Source: Ferrovibrio sp. (lineage in GTDB: Bacteria; Pseudomonadota; Alphaproteobacteria; Ferrovibrionales; Ferrovibrionaceae). Taken from it: 61,353 bases of DNA. The number at the start of each line of letters is the position of its first letter. Position 1 is the first letter of the stretch. The stretch covers positions 12,160-73,512 of the forward strand of contig NZ_JANLJJ010000115.1 in NCBI RefSeq assembly GCF_029255545.1, written 5' to 3'. Positions 35,597-43,623 of the stretch are shown in pieces. A program made the position numbers and the translations under genes. Under the pieces are notes generated by a model that saw nothing but the letters and a program-made list of their open reading frames with translations, was not told the origin of the DNA and searched no databases.

Positions 35597-36853
35597 CTAT
35601 TTGGCTATCGCATCCGGATTTTCGATCAGCAGGGCAATGCCCTGACCGCCGCCGATACAGGCGGAAGCGATGCCGTAGCGCAGGCCAGACCGCTGCAACT
35701 CGCGCGATACTGTCACCGACAGGCGCAGTCCGGTGGCAGCCAGCGGATGGCCGATGGCAATGGCGCCGCCATTCACATTCAGCTTGTCGCGCGGAATCCC
35801 CAATACCCGCATACAGGCCATCACCTGGGCGCCGAAGGCCTCGTTAATCTCGAAACGGTCGACCTGGTCGACCGCAATGCCGGCCTTGGCGCAGACAGCG
35901 CGAATCGCCGGCACCGGACCGATCCCCATGATCTCAGGCGGCACACCGACACTGGCCCCGGCAATGATCCGGCCGAGAGGCTTCCTGCCTTTGTCCCGCA
36001 CGTAATCGCCGGCGGCCACCACCGCTGCTGCGGCGCCATCCACCACGCCGGATGAATTGCCGCCAGTCTGTACGCCGCCAAAGGCCGGCCGTATCTTGGC
36101 AAGGGTTTCGATCGGTGACGGGCGCACATGGGTATCTTCGGTTACTTCCGGTGCTTTGCGACCCAGCTTGATTCCCCGGGAATTGTAACCCTTCAGCTCG
36201 AACTCCTCGCTGCTGACCGGCACGATCTCGCCCGCGAAGAAACCCGCCTGCCGAGCCTTCACCGCGCGGTCAAAGCTTTCGGCGGCATAGACATCAACCT
36301 CCTCGCGGGTGATCTGGTATTCACGGGCGAGGTTTTCGGCCGTGTCGCCCATCATGATACCCGGCGCCGGGTCGATCAGGGCTTCCCAGAGGAAATCCTT
36401 GAATTCGACCTGCCCCATACGGAACCCATTGCGATGGGTATAGGCGGCAATCGGATTGCGGCTCATCGATTCGGCGCCCACTGCCAGACCCGCCCTGGCC
36501 TGACCAAGCTTGATCTGGCTGGCCACCTGGATGATCGCCTCGATGCCCGTGCCGCAGACACGCTGCACAAGATGCGCTGGCACTCCAACCGGCACGCCAG
36601 CATAGAGGCCAATGTGGCGCGGCAGCATATAGGCATCATACGAGGCCTGAGCCATGCTGCCGGCCACCACGCTGCCGATATCCTCGGCCGGAACGCCGCT
36701 TTTCTTCAGCGCCTCGCGCGCCGCCTTGATGCCGAGGTCGATCGGCGAAACATCGGCCAGCGGCCCCATGTAATCGGCGAAGGGCGTACGGGCGCCATCG
36801 ACCAGCCAGATGTCGTCAAAATCAATGGCAAGGGCGTGAGCTTCAGGCGACAT
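35597..36853 (-). CDS. thiolase (acyl-CoA C-acyltransferase)
   Basis: 418 residues from MSPEAHALAIDFDDIWLVDGARTPF; the longer open frame upstream lies inside the synthetase gene and is not used. Thiolase motifs: nucleophile C100 in QRVCGTGIEA, NEAFGAQVMA, the GGAIAIGHPLAATG histidine loop and the ASACIGGGQG cysteine loop. It most likely cleaves the 3-keto intermediate of coumaroyl- or feruloyl-CoA to aroyl-CoA and acetyl-CoA. A 3-oxoadipyl-CoA thiolase (PcaF) role is an alternative, since pcaF is otherwise missing. Its start overlaps the synthetase stop by 11 bp. Confidence 0.9.
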   Translation of the reverse strand: MSPEAHALAIDFDDIWLVDGARTPFADYMGPLADVSPIDLGIKAAREALKKSGVPAEDIGSVVAGSMAQASYDAYMLPRHIGLYAGVPVGVPAHLVQRVCGTGIEAIIQVASQIKLGQARAGLAVGAESMSRNPIAAYTHRNGFRMGQVEFKDFLWEALIDPAPGIMMGDTAENLAREYQITREEVDVYAAESFDRAVKARQAGFFAGEIVPVSSEEFELKGYNSRGIKLGRKAPEVTEDTHVRPSPIETLAKIRPAFGGVQTGGNSSGVVDGAAAAVVAAGDYVRDKGRKPLGRIIAGASVGVPPEIMGIGPVPAIRAVCAKAGIAVDQVDRFEINEAFGAQVMACMRVLGIPRDKLNVNGGAIAIGHPLAATGLRLSVTVSRELQRSGLRYGIASACIGGGQGIALLIENPDAIAK

Positions 36854-38705
36854 GAGCAATTCTTTCCTCTGCGGTAATAACCCGGCCGGATGGCTGGGCG
36901 GCATAGAGATCCTCGACCAGAGCAGCGCGATGGGCGAGCACGGCGCGCTGGTTGATCGAGCCCTTGTCGGTAACCTCGCCGACATCGAGCGAAGGCAGTT
37001 CGTCGAGCAGGATGATATGCCCGATGCGGCTGGAACTGCCGGTGGCCTGTGCCGCGAAACTGCCCAGCAGATCGCGAAAGCGGGCGCGCACCCGCGGATC
37101 GGCGACCAGTGCGGACAGAGGCGCGTCGGGCGGCAGATCTGGGCAGAGGACGCGGCAATTTTCGATATCGATGATCACCAGCCCGGCCAGATCATCGCGG
37201 TCATGGCCTGCCACGACCAGATCACGCACATAAGGCGCGAAATGGGCGATGAAGCGGCCGCGCAGCGGACCGACGCTGACCCAGGTGCCGCTGGTCAGCT
37301 TGAAATCCTCGGAAATGCGGCCATCGAACAGCAGCCCCCTGTCCGGACGCTCGGGATCGATGAACTTGGCTGCATCGCCCATCATGTAATAGCCGTCTTC
37401 GTCGAACGACTTGGCGCTGACATCCGGCATCCGCCAGTAGCCCGGCGTCACATTCGGGCCGCGCACCCGCACTTCCAGTTTCTGTCCATTCGGCACCAGC
37501 TTGAGTTCCTGGCCCGGCACCGGCAAGCCGATAATGCCGGAACGGTCAACCGGCCAATTGGCGCATAAAGCGAAAGGCGCCGTCTCGGTGGCGCCCAGTC
37601 CGCTGATGATCGGAATGCGCTCACCGATAGTTGCGATGGCGAGTTCTTCCAGTTCACTCCAGACATGCTGCGGCAGCGCCGCGCCAGCGTAGAAAATCAT
37701 CTTCAGCCGGCTGAAGAATGTTTCGCGCAACGCCTGCTCTGCCCGCAGATAGGGCAGCAGCATCTCGAAACCCTTCGGCACATTGAAATAGACGGTCGGC
37801 GCGATGTCGCGCAGGTTACGCACGCTGCGCTCGATCAGGGCCGGGACCGGCTTGCCCTCGTCGATATACAGCGAGCCGCCATTATAGAGCGCGATACCAA
37901 CATTGTGATTACCGCCGAAGGTGTGATTCCATGGCAACCAGTCGATAAAGACCGGCGGCTCCTCGGCGAAAACCGGCAGCGACTGCACGATCATCTGCTG
38001 GTTGCTGCACAACATGCGCTGCGTGTTGATCACGCCTTTCGGCATGCCGGTCGAACCGGACGTGAAAAGAAACTTGGCGATCGTATCCGGACCGACCGCC
38101 GCATGCGCCCGTTCCACCGCGTCGCTGGCAACGGTCGCTGACAAATCGCTGAACGGCGTCGATCGGTTGCCAAGGGGGTTTTGCGTCACCACCACTTCCG
38201 TGTCGGAGGGCACAACGGCAGCAATCGCCTTGCCATAGCGGGTACCGTCGGCGGCGAAAACCAGGCCAGGCTTCAGCACATCCAGCACATGGCGCAACTT
38301 GCCGTAATCGCTGGACACCAGCGAATAGGCGGTCGAGATCGCCGCTGAAGGGATACCGACATGCTGGGCGGCAAGCGCCAGCAGGCAATGTTCGATATCG
38401 TTATCGGACAGGATGGCGACCGGCCGCTCGAGGGATAATCCGCGATCGAGCAAGGCTTGACCGAGGTTGCGCACGGCGTCCAGGGCCTGGGCATAACTGA
38501 CATGACGCCAGCCACCGCTAGCATCGCGCTGGCCGAGAAACACCCGATCCGGCGCGACGCGCGCCCAATGGGTCAGGCGTTCGGTCAACCGCTGCGGATA
38601 GGTATCCAGCGCTTCGGGCGAGCGCATCAGGATCGTGCCATCATCCAGGCGCGTCAGTTCGGTCTCGGCGCGGCCAAAACGAACCTGGCGATGCGGATGC
38701 GTCAT
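36843..38705 (-). CDS. fcs: feruloyl-CoA synthetase
   Basis: 620 residues from MTHPHRQVRFGRAETELTR; GGAGGAG lies upstream of this ATG. It belongs to the ANL superfamily of adenylating enzymes, with the P-loop FLFTSGSTGMPKGVINTQRML, the WLPWNHTFGGNHN segment, the A5 motif GLGATETAPF and LLFDGRISEDFKLTSGTWVSVGPLR near the hinge. The long Fcs subgroup (about 620 residues) activates ferulate, coumarate and caffeate to CoA thioesters. It lies between the crotonase and the thiolase in one operon. A hairpin resembling a terminator lies 43 bp upstream of its start. Confidence 0.9.
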   Translation of the reverse strand: MTHPHRQVRFGRAETELTRLDDGTILMRSPEALDTYPQRLTERLTHWARVAPDRVFLGQRDASGGWRHVSYAQALDAVRNLGQALLDRGLSLERPVAILSDNDIEHCLLALAAQHVGIPSAAISTAYSLVSSDYGKLRHVLDVLKPGLVFAADGTRYGKAIAAVVPSDTEVVVTQNPLGNRSTPFSDLSATVASDAVERAHAAVGPDTIAKFLFTSGSTGMPKGVINTQRMLCSNQQMIVQSLPVFAEEPPVFIDWLPWNHTFGGNHNVGIALYNGGSLYIDEGKPVPALIERSVRNLRDIAPTVYFNVPKGFEMLLPYLRAEQALRETFFSRLKMIFYAGAALPQHVWSELEELAIATIGERIPIISGLGATETAPFALCANWPVDRSGIIGLPVPGQELKLVPNGQKLEVRVRGPNVTPGYWRMPDVSAKSFDEDGYYMMGDAAKFIDPERPDRGLLFDGRISEDFKLTSGTWVSVGPLRGRFIAHFAPYVRDLVVAGHDRDDLAGLVIIDIENCRVLCPDLPPDAPLSALVADPRVRARFRDLLGSFAAQATGSSSRIGHIILLDELPSLDVGEVTDKGSINQRAVLAHRAALVEDLYAAQPSGRVITAEERIAHVA

Positions 38706-38742
38706 GCTTTGTATCTCCTCCCGACCTGTAGACCTGTCTTTC

Positions 38743-38769
38743 AATAAAACGGCCGCTTCCGGAGGCCGT
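38743..38769 (-). terminator. internal terminator-like hairpin between crotonase and fcs
   Basis: On the minus strand ACGGCC (38769-38764) pairs with GGCCGT (38754-38749) across a 9-base loop and is followed by TTTTATTGA. It lies inside the operon, 51 bp beyond the crotonase stop. Partial termination would give more crotonase than synthetase message. A 16-bp perfect palindrome (38772-38787) lies just before it. Confidence 0.5.
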
Positions 38770-38820
38770 CTCGGCAGGCGCCTGCCGCGTTATGCGCGGT
38801 CAGGCATGACTGTCTTGCCG

Positions 38821-39663
38821 CTACTTGCCGACCTTGCCGGCACGCTTTTCCAGGAAATCGCGGATGCGTTTCTTGGCTTCGATATCAGCCTGCGCGATGG
38901 AAGAAATCATTGCTTCCATCATGTAGCCGGCTTCCGGCGCGCTCTCGGCAATGCGCGGCAGGGCATGCATCACGGCAAAATTGGTCATCGGCGCATTGCC
39001 CGCGATCTTGGCCGCCAGCTCCAGCGCTTTGGCCATGCCCTCACCAGCACCGACCAGATACTGCGACAGGCCGATGGCGTGGCCTTCCTCGGCATTATAG
39101 ACGCGGCCGGTCAGCATCATATCCATCATGCGGGCGACGCCGATCAGCTTCGGAATCCGCACTGAACCACCACCACCGACGAAAATGCCGCGCTGCCCCT
39201 CGGGCAGGGCATAGAAAGCAGACGGCTCGGCAATCCTGACATGGGTGGAGGCGGCCAGCTCCAGGCCGCCGCCGATTACCGCGCCATGCAGCACCGAGAT
39301 CACCGGCACGCGGCCGAACTGGATATGGCGGAAGGACTCATGCCACATCATCGAATGGCCGACTCCTTCGCTGGCCGAAAGTTCCTGGGTCGAGGAGAGG
39401 TCGAGGCCAGCCGAGAAATGCTCGCCATCCCCGTCCAGCACGACCGCCTTCACCCCTTCGGGCGGCAGAGTGAAAAAACGCTGCAGCCCCAGCACAGTGG
39501 CATTGTCGAGCGCATTGCGCTTTTCCGAACGTTTCAGCCGCAGGATGGCGACGTCACCGCGGATCTCTGCGGCCAGGGTCGGCGGCAGGCCAAGGGTGAC
39601 ATCAGGGCTACCGGCTTCCTGGCTGTCCGGTCCGGGTTTCTTCTCGACTGTGGTGAGGCGCAT
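38821..39663 (-). CDS. crotonase-family enoyl-CoA hydratase for hydroxycinnamoyl-CoA
   Basis: 280 residues. Crotonase features: AILRLKRSEKRNALDN, the oxyanion-hole loops HFSAGLDLS and VIGGGLELAAS, and the acid/base segment FYALPEGQRGIFVGGGGSVRIPKLIG. It lacks the LSEINWGIPPGN sequence typical of the Pseudomonas hydratase-lyase that makes vanillin directly. With the thiolase and thioesterase nearby, a plain hydratase in a beta-oxidative route is more likely, though a hydratase-lyase cannot be ruled out. The leader is short, with no clear Shine-Dalgarno site, and MarR operator 2 begins 27 bp upstream. It is the first gene of the operon. Confidence 0.85.
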   Translation of the reverse strand: MRLTTVEKKPGPDSQEAGSPDVTLGLPPTLAAEIRGDVAILRLKRSEKRNALDNATVLGLQRFFTLPPEGVKAVVLDGDGEHFSAGLDLSSTQELSASEGVGHSMMWHESFRHIQFGRVPVISVLHGAVIGGGLELAASTHVRIAEPSAFYALPEGQRGIFVGGGGSVRIPKLIGVARMMDMMLTGRVYNAEEGHAIGLSQYLVGAGEGMAKALELAAKIAGNAPMTNFAVMHALPRIAESAPEAGYMMEAMISSIAQADIEAKKRIRDFLEKRAGKVGK

Positions 39664-39689
39664 GACGGTTGTTTTGGTTAGGTTGAATA

Positions 39690-39710
39690 ATTGTTATGGA
39701 ATATAACGAT
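39690..39710. promoter_or_regulatory. MarR operator 2 over the crotonase promoter
   Basis: Arms ATTGTTAT and ATAACGAT (one mismatch) flank GGAAT. Aligned with operator 1, the shared pattern is ATTGTT-R-T-R-GA-W-TATAAC-R-AT. On the minus strand TTGCCT, 16 bp, TATATT places the -10 box inside the site, so binding would repress the crotonase-fcs-thiolase operon. Confidence 0.75.
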
Positions 39711-39815
39711 TCTGGCGGCCGAGGCAAGCTGCCTTTGCCGTACGGTCCGGACAGAGGCAGGCCAATGGCTGCCTTTCCTGAAGGCCGGCCGATTTCTGCA
39801 GGATTTTCAGGATGG

Positions 39816-39902
39816 TGGTGCCCCAGGCCGGACTTGAACCAGCACGCCCGCAAGGGCAACGGATTTTGAGTCCGTCGCGTCTACCAATTCCACCACTGGG
39901 GC
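39816..39902 (-). tRNA. tRNA-Leu, anticodon CAA
   Basis: 87 nt with encoded 3' CCA. The acceptor arm pairs GCCCCAG with CTGGGGC. The anticodon stem ACGGA/TCCGT holds the loop CTCAAAA, giving anticodon CAA (reads UUG). The long variable arm (about TTGCCCTTGCGGGCGT) is the class II feature of leucine tRNAs, and the T-loop reads GGTTCAAGTCC. It stands alone at the right edge of the aromatic-catabolism block. Confidence 0.97.
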
Positions 39903-39984
39903 CCGACAAGAACTGTCGGATTGCGGCGCGGATATTACCCAAGCAGCCGCCTTAATCAACCGCCGGCCCCGCCGACATTCCATG

Positions 39985-40166
39985 TATCCGCCCGGATAAT
40001 GCCAAATTTTATCAGCAAAAACAGAGGGAAGCAGATCGCCACGCCGCCTTATCCGGATATGGACTTATCAGGGTATGGGCACCTTTGCGCGGTATTCGCA
40101 CGAATGTACGGAAAAGGCTTACCCTCTGCTGATGACCGGGTTACAATAATATAGTTGGATATCCAA
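39985..40166. promoter_or_regulatory. three GATA/TATCC palindromes upstream of the araC-family gene
   Basis: The 286 bp between tRNA-Leu and the regulator hold no gene. They contain TATCCG-CC-CGGATA (39985-39998), TATCCGGATA (40050-40059) and TTGGATATCCAA (40155-40166, ending 22 bp before the start codon). The shared GGATA/TATCC half-sites and their spacing suggest operators, perhaps for autoregulation. No protein can be assigned. Confidence 0.4.
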
Positions 40167-40188
40167 TAAAAAACCCGGGGAGGGTAAT

Positions 40189-41184
40189 GTGGGCGCGCTC
40201 TCGGTCGTTTCGACCGCGCAAGTGGCACCGGCGGAACGGCTGGCGCTGTGGGGCGATTTCGTCTGGCGCCATATCGGCCGCCTGCAATCCGATACCTTTG
40301 GCGACAGGCGTTTCGATGGCCGCCTTGCCATCGGCGATCTTGGCGGCCTGAAACTGCTCGACATCGTCGCCAGCCGTCATCGGGTGGTCCGCACCAACAC
40401 CCTGATCCGCCAGGATGATCGGGGCTATGTGAAGGTCGTCGCCCAGATCGAGGGCTCGGCCTGCTTCGAGCAGAATGGCCGCAAAGTGGTGCTTTCCCCC
40501 GGCGAGTGGAGCATCTACGACACCACGCGATCTTATATTGTCTCCAATCCCGAAGCGATCCGCCAGCATGCCATATTGCTGCCACGCGACCACCTCACCC
40601 GGCTTGGTCTCGATCTCGACAATCTGGTGGTACGGCGGTTTTCAGGTCGCAGTGGCGTTGGCAGGCTGACCTACGATTTCCTGACCTCGGCCTTTGCTGA
40701 AATGTCGGCCGTAACTGCCGGCAGCGGCGGCAACGACATTGCCGAAACGATGTCGCATCTGGTTCGTTTGGCGGCGCTCGACCGGCTGGGCACCAGCACC
40801 GAAACGGCCCTGCGCGAGACAACAAGGGATCGCGTCAAAGCCTATATCGATACGCATCTGCACGATCCGATGCTGTCGCTGGACCGCATCGCCACGGCGA
40901 TCGGCTGCTCCAAACGCTATCTCCACAAGCTGTTTGCCGACGAGGAAGAAACCCTGAACAGCTATATCTGGCGGGCGCGTCTGGAGCGTATCCGCCAGGA
41001 CCTGGCGCATCAGGCGCTGCGCGATCGCTCAATCACCGAAATAGCTTTTGGCTGGGGCTTCAACTCCTCGACCCATTTCAGTCGCAGCTTCCGAGAGCGC
41101 TATGGTGTGACCCCACGCGGTTACCGCGCCATGGCCCATGGCGACGGCAATTTCTGGCTCCGGCTGGCCGACGCGGCAGAATAA
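40189..41184 (+). CDS. AraC-family transcriptional regulator
   Basis: 331 residues from a GTG with GGGAGG upstream (an overlapping ATG at 40187 is out of frame). Residues up to about 200 form a cupin-like AraC-binding domain of the AraC_binding_2 type (for example VVAQIEGSACFEQNGRKVVLSPGEWSIYDTTRSY). The C-terminal 100 residues hold two helix-turn-helix motifs: LSLDRIATAIGCSKRYLHKLF and SITEIAFGWGFNSSTHFSRSFRERYGVTPRGYR. Such proteins are usually activators of catabolic genes; the target is not evident, as the downstream neighbours are membrane and quinone genes. Confidence 0.9.
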   Translation: MGALSVVSTAQVAPAERLALWGDFVWRHIGRLQSDTFGDRRFDGRLAIGDLGGLKLLDIVASRHRVVRTNTLIRQDDRGYVKVVAQIEGSACFEQNGRKVVLSPGEWSIYDTTRSYIVSNPEAIRQHAILLPRDHLTRLGLDLDNLVVRRFSGRSGVGRLTYDFLTSAFAEMSAVTAGSGGNDIAETMSHLVRLAALDRLGTSTETALRETTRDRVKAYIDTHLHDPMLSLDRIATAIGCSKRYLHKLFADEEETLNSYIWRARLERIRQDLAHQALRDRSITEIAFGWGFNSSTHFSRSFRERYGVTPRGYRAMAHGDGNFWLRLADAAE

Positions 41185-41306
41185 TCCGGAAAAACCGGGG
41201 CAAACCACAATCTTGTCATCGCCGCCAGCCCGGCTGATGCATGGACAAGCCAACGCCCCTCCGGCATACACAGCGGACCCGTTTTCCCGCCGGAGCGTAT
41301 TGATCC

Positions 41307-41888
41307 GTGTTTCGCAAACTTTATGACTGGACCATGCGTCAGGCCGCACGCCCGAAGGCCGGCCGCGCACTGGCGGTGGTGTCCTTCCTGGAAAGCTCGA
41401 TCTTTCCGATCCCGCCGGATGTCATGCTGATCCCAATGTGCCTGGCCAACCGGGCACGAGCCTTCGAATATGCCCTGATCTGTTCGGTTGCGTCGGTGAT
41501 CGGCGGCATGTTCGGCTATGCCATTGGCCATTTCCTGATCGAGACAGTCGGCCAGTGGATCATCAATCTCTATGGCTATGCGGACAAATGGCATGCCTTC
41601 GAGGCCGCCTATGCCGAATGGGGCGTCTGGATCATCCTGATCAAGGGCTTGACCCCAATCCCCTACAAACTGGTCACCATTGCCAGCGGCGCGGCCCATT
41701 TCAGCCTGACGGTTTTCATCATCGCGTCGATTGCAACGCGCGGCGTGCGTTTCTTCCTGATTGCCGGCCTGTTGTGGAAATTCGGCGCGCCGATCGAGAG
41801 CTTCATCGAAAAACGGCTGACCATCCTAGGCTGGGTATTCCTGATCGGTTTGATCGGCGGTTTCATCGCGGTGCGCTATATCTTCTAG
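41307..41888 (+). CDS. YqaA/DedA-family membrane protein
   Basis: 193 residues from a GTG start, mostly hydrophobic. Family features are the re-entrant loop segment FLESSIFPIPPDVMLIPMCLANR and the later GLTPIPYKLVTIASGAAHFSLTVFIIASIATRGVRFF, whose arginine is conserved. DedA relatives are lipid flippases or proton-dependent carriers that support membrane homeostasis; YqaA members have this short form. It is followed one base later by dsbB, and coq7 comes next, so the three probably share a transcript. Confidence 0.87.
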   Translation: MFRKLYDWTMRQAARPKAGRALAVVSFLESSIFPIPPDVMLIPMCLANRARAFEYALICSVASVIGGMFGYAIGHFLIETVGQWIINLYGYADKWHAFEAAYAEWGVWIILIKGLTPIPYKLVTIASGAAHFSLTVFIIASIATRGVRFFLIAGLLWKFGAPIESFIEKRLTILGWVFLIGLIGGFIAVRYIF

Positions 41889-41889
41889 G

Positions 41890-42393
41890 ATGGGGGCCAT
41901 GATCAGAGCCTTTCTGCTCGACCCGAAACACGCCGGCCTGATGGTTGCCGCGCTCAGCAGCTTCACGCTCGGTCTCGTCTTTATCGCGCAATACGGCTTT
42001 GGCCTGGCGCCCTGCGAGCTGTGCCTCTGGCAACGGTGGCCGCATGCTGCGGCGATCCTGCTTGGCCTTGCCGCGCTGCTGCTGCCGCGCTGGCGGCCAG
42101 CCCTGCTGGCGCTGGCGGCCTTCAGCATCCTGGTCGGCGGCGGCATCGCGGTTTTCCATGTCGGCGTCGAGGAAAAATGGTGGCAGGGTCTGACCAGCTG
42201 CGGCGGCGGCCCGACCCCGAACAGCATCGATGCCCTGCGCGCCCAGTTGATGACCGCGCCGGTGGCCCGCTGCGATGAAGTGGCTTTCCGTTTCCTCGGC
42301 CTCTCCATGGCCGGCTGGAACGTGCTATGGTCGGCCTGCCTCGTGGTCTTTGCCGCCCTGGCGGCGAAACGCGCCGGGCAGGAGAACAAGTGA
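41890..42393 (+). CDS. dsbB: disulfide bond formation protein B
   Basis: 167 residues, four membrane helices. The two periplasmic cysteine pairs are C42-EL-C45 (APCELCLWQRW) and C104...C128 (LTSCGGG, ARCDEV). DsbB reoxidises the thiol oxidase DsbA and passes electrons to ubiquinone. The start could be the ATG at 41890 or the one at 41899. Its stop shares a base with the coq7 ATG (TGATG), so the two are translationally coupled, linking a quinone-reducing enzyme with quinone synthesis. Confidence 0.92.
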   Translation: MGAMIRAFLLDPKHAGLMVAALSSFTLGLVFIAQYGFGLAPCELCLWQRWPHAAAILLGLAALLLPRWRPALLALAAFSILVGGGIAVFHVGVEEKWWQGLTSCGGGPTPNSIDALRAQLMTAPVARCDEVAFRFLGLSMAGWNVLWSACLVVFAALAAKRAGQENK

Positions 42394-42953
42394 TGCAGTC
42401 GTCTGCACATGCAAAAAAAGCCCGACTCGCTGGCGATCCCAATCCGCGCCAGTTGCTGGAGCGCATCCTGCGCGTTGACCATGCCGGCGAATACGGCGCC
42501 AGGCGCATTTATGAGGGCCAGCTGGCTGTCCTGAAGGCGGCGCCTTCGACGCCCACCATCCGCCACATGGCCGAGCAGGAGCAGGAACATCTGGACGCCT
42601 TCTCCCGCCTGCTGCCGCAGCGCCGGGTGCGCCCCACCCTGCTGTCGCCGCTCTGGCATGTCGGCGGTTTCGCCATGGGCGCTGCCACCGCGCTGCTGGG
42701 CGAGAAAGCCGCGATGGCCTGTACCGAGGCCGTCGAGGAGGTCATCGACGCCCATTACACGCGGCAGGTCGCGGCGCTGGGCGAATTAGAGCCGGAATTG
42801 CGTGAGCTGATCGAGAAATTCCGCGCCGACGAGATCGAGCATCGCGACACGGCGCGGGCCGAAGGCGCGCAGGAAGCGCCGGGCTACGCCCTGCTTTCCA
42901 GGGGCATTAAAGCGATCACCCGCGGCGCTATCTGGCTGTCGGAACGGGTCTAG
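42393..42953 (+). CDS. coq7: 2-polyprenyl-3-methyl-6-methoxy-1,4-benzoquinone monooxygenase
   Basis: 186 residues. The di-iron carboxylate ligands are visible as E33 (DHAGEYGA), E63-x-x-H66 (EQEQEHLDAF), E115 (EAVEEVIDAHY) and E147-x-x-H150 (DEIEHRD). Coq7 hydroxylates demethoxyubiquinone in the penultimate step of ubiquinone synthesis. The start at 42393 overlaps the dsbB stop and is preceded by GGAG at 42381. The upstream extension of the frame runs inside dsbB. Confidence 0.95.
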   Translation: MQSSAHAKKARLAGDPNPRQLLERILRVDHAGEYGARRIYEGQLAVLKAAPSTPTIRHMAEQEQEHLDAFSRLLPQRRVRPTLLSPLWHVGGFAMGAATALLGEKAAMACTEAVEEVIDAHYTRQVAALGELEPELRELIEKFRADEIEHRDTARAEGAQEAPGYALLSRGIKAITRGAIWLSERV

Positions 42954-42972
42954 GCCCAAACGCCGAAGCACC

Positions 42973-43518
42973 TTACGGTTCCAGCTCGCTGTCCCAGTAG
43001 AGGAAATCGCGCCAGCTTTCGTGCAGGTAGTTGGGCGGGAAGGCGCGGCCGTTGCGCTGCAGCTCCTGCACGCTGGGCACATGGGGCTTGATACGCGGAT
43101 GCATCGCGCAGTCATGCGGCATGCGACCGCCCTTGGTCAGATTGCACGGCGCACAGGCCGCCACCACATTGTCCCAGCGCGTGAGCCCGCCGCGCGACCG
43201 CGGAATGACGTGATCAAAGGTCAGTTCATGGCGGCTGCCGCAATACTGGCAACTGAACCGGTCGCGCAGGAACAGGTTGAACCGGGTGAAGGCAGGCCGG
43301 CGCGCCGGCGCGATATAGCGCTTGAGCGCCACCACGCTGGGCAGACGCATGCGGAAACTGGGCGAACGGATTTCCTGATCGTATTCCGACAGGATGGTGA
43401 CACGATCCATGCAGACCGCTTTCACCACTTCCTGCCACGGCCAGACCGACAGCGGGAAATAGGACAGCGGCTGGTAATCCGCATTCAACACTAACGCTGG
43501 ACAACTCTCAGGGTTCAT
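42973..43518 (-). CDS. HNH endonuclease
   Basis: 181 residues. An N-terminal half of about 80 residues (ALVLNADYQPLSYFPLSVWPWQEVVKAV) precedes a zinc-bound HNH nuclease domain: CQYCG, LTFDHVIPRSRGG, WDNVVAAC and PCN. This domain order belongs to a widespread family of free-standing HNH proteins in alphaproteobacteria whose cellular role is unclear; it is not a homing endonuclease in an intron here. It is monocistronic and convergent with coq7. Confidence 0.88.
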   Translation of the reverse strand: MNPESCPALVLNADYQPLSYFPLSVWPWQEVVKAVCMDRVTILSEYDQEIRSPSFRMRLPSVVALKRYIAPARRPAFTRFNLFLRDRFSCQYCGSRHELTFDHVIPRSRGGLTRWDNVVAACAPCNLTKGGRMPHDCAMHPRIKPHVPSVQELQRNGRAFPPNYLHESWRDFLYWDSELEP

Positions 43519-43623
43519 TGCATCCCCAGGTCCCGGTTGCGTTGCACTACATTACCATATGCGGGGTTACCGCATCATGACAACTACCTTATTTTGTAAA
43601 GCCTGCGGTACGCCCGGCCAGGG

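Noticed and set aside
26829-39663. Second thiolase as certain PcaF
   Set aside because: The thiolase at 35597 is in the operon of fcs and crotonase, not of pca, and no pcaIJ CoA-transferase genes are present, so assignment to the 3-oxoadipate pathway is not supported.
39816-39902. tRNA-Leu as a proven integration site
   Set aside because: I found no second copy of the tRNA 3' end in the window and no integrase gene, so island integration remains only a possibility.
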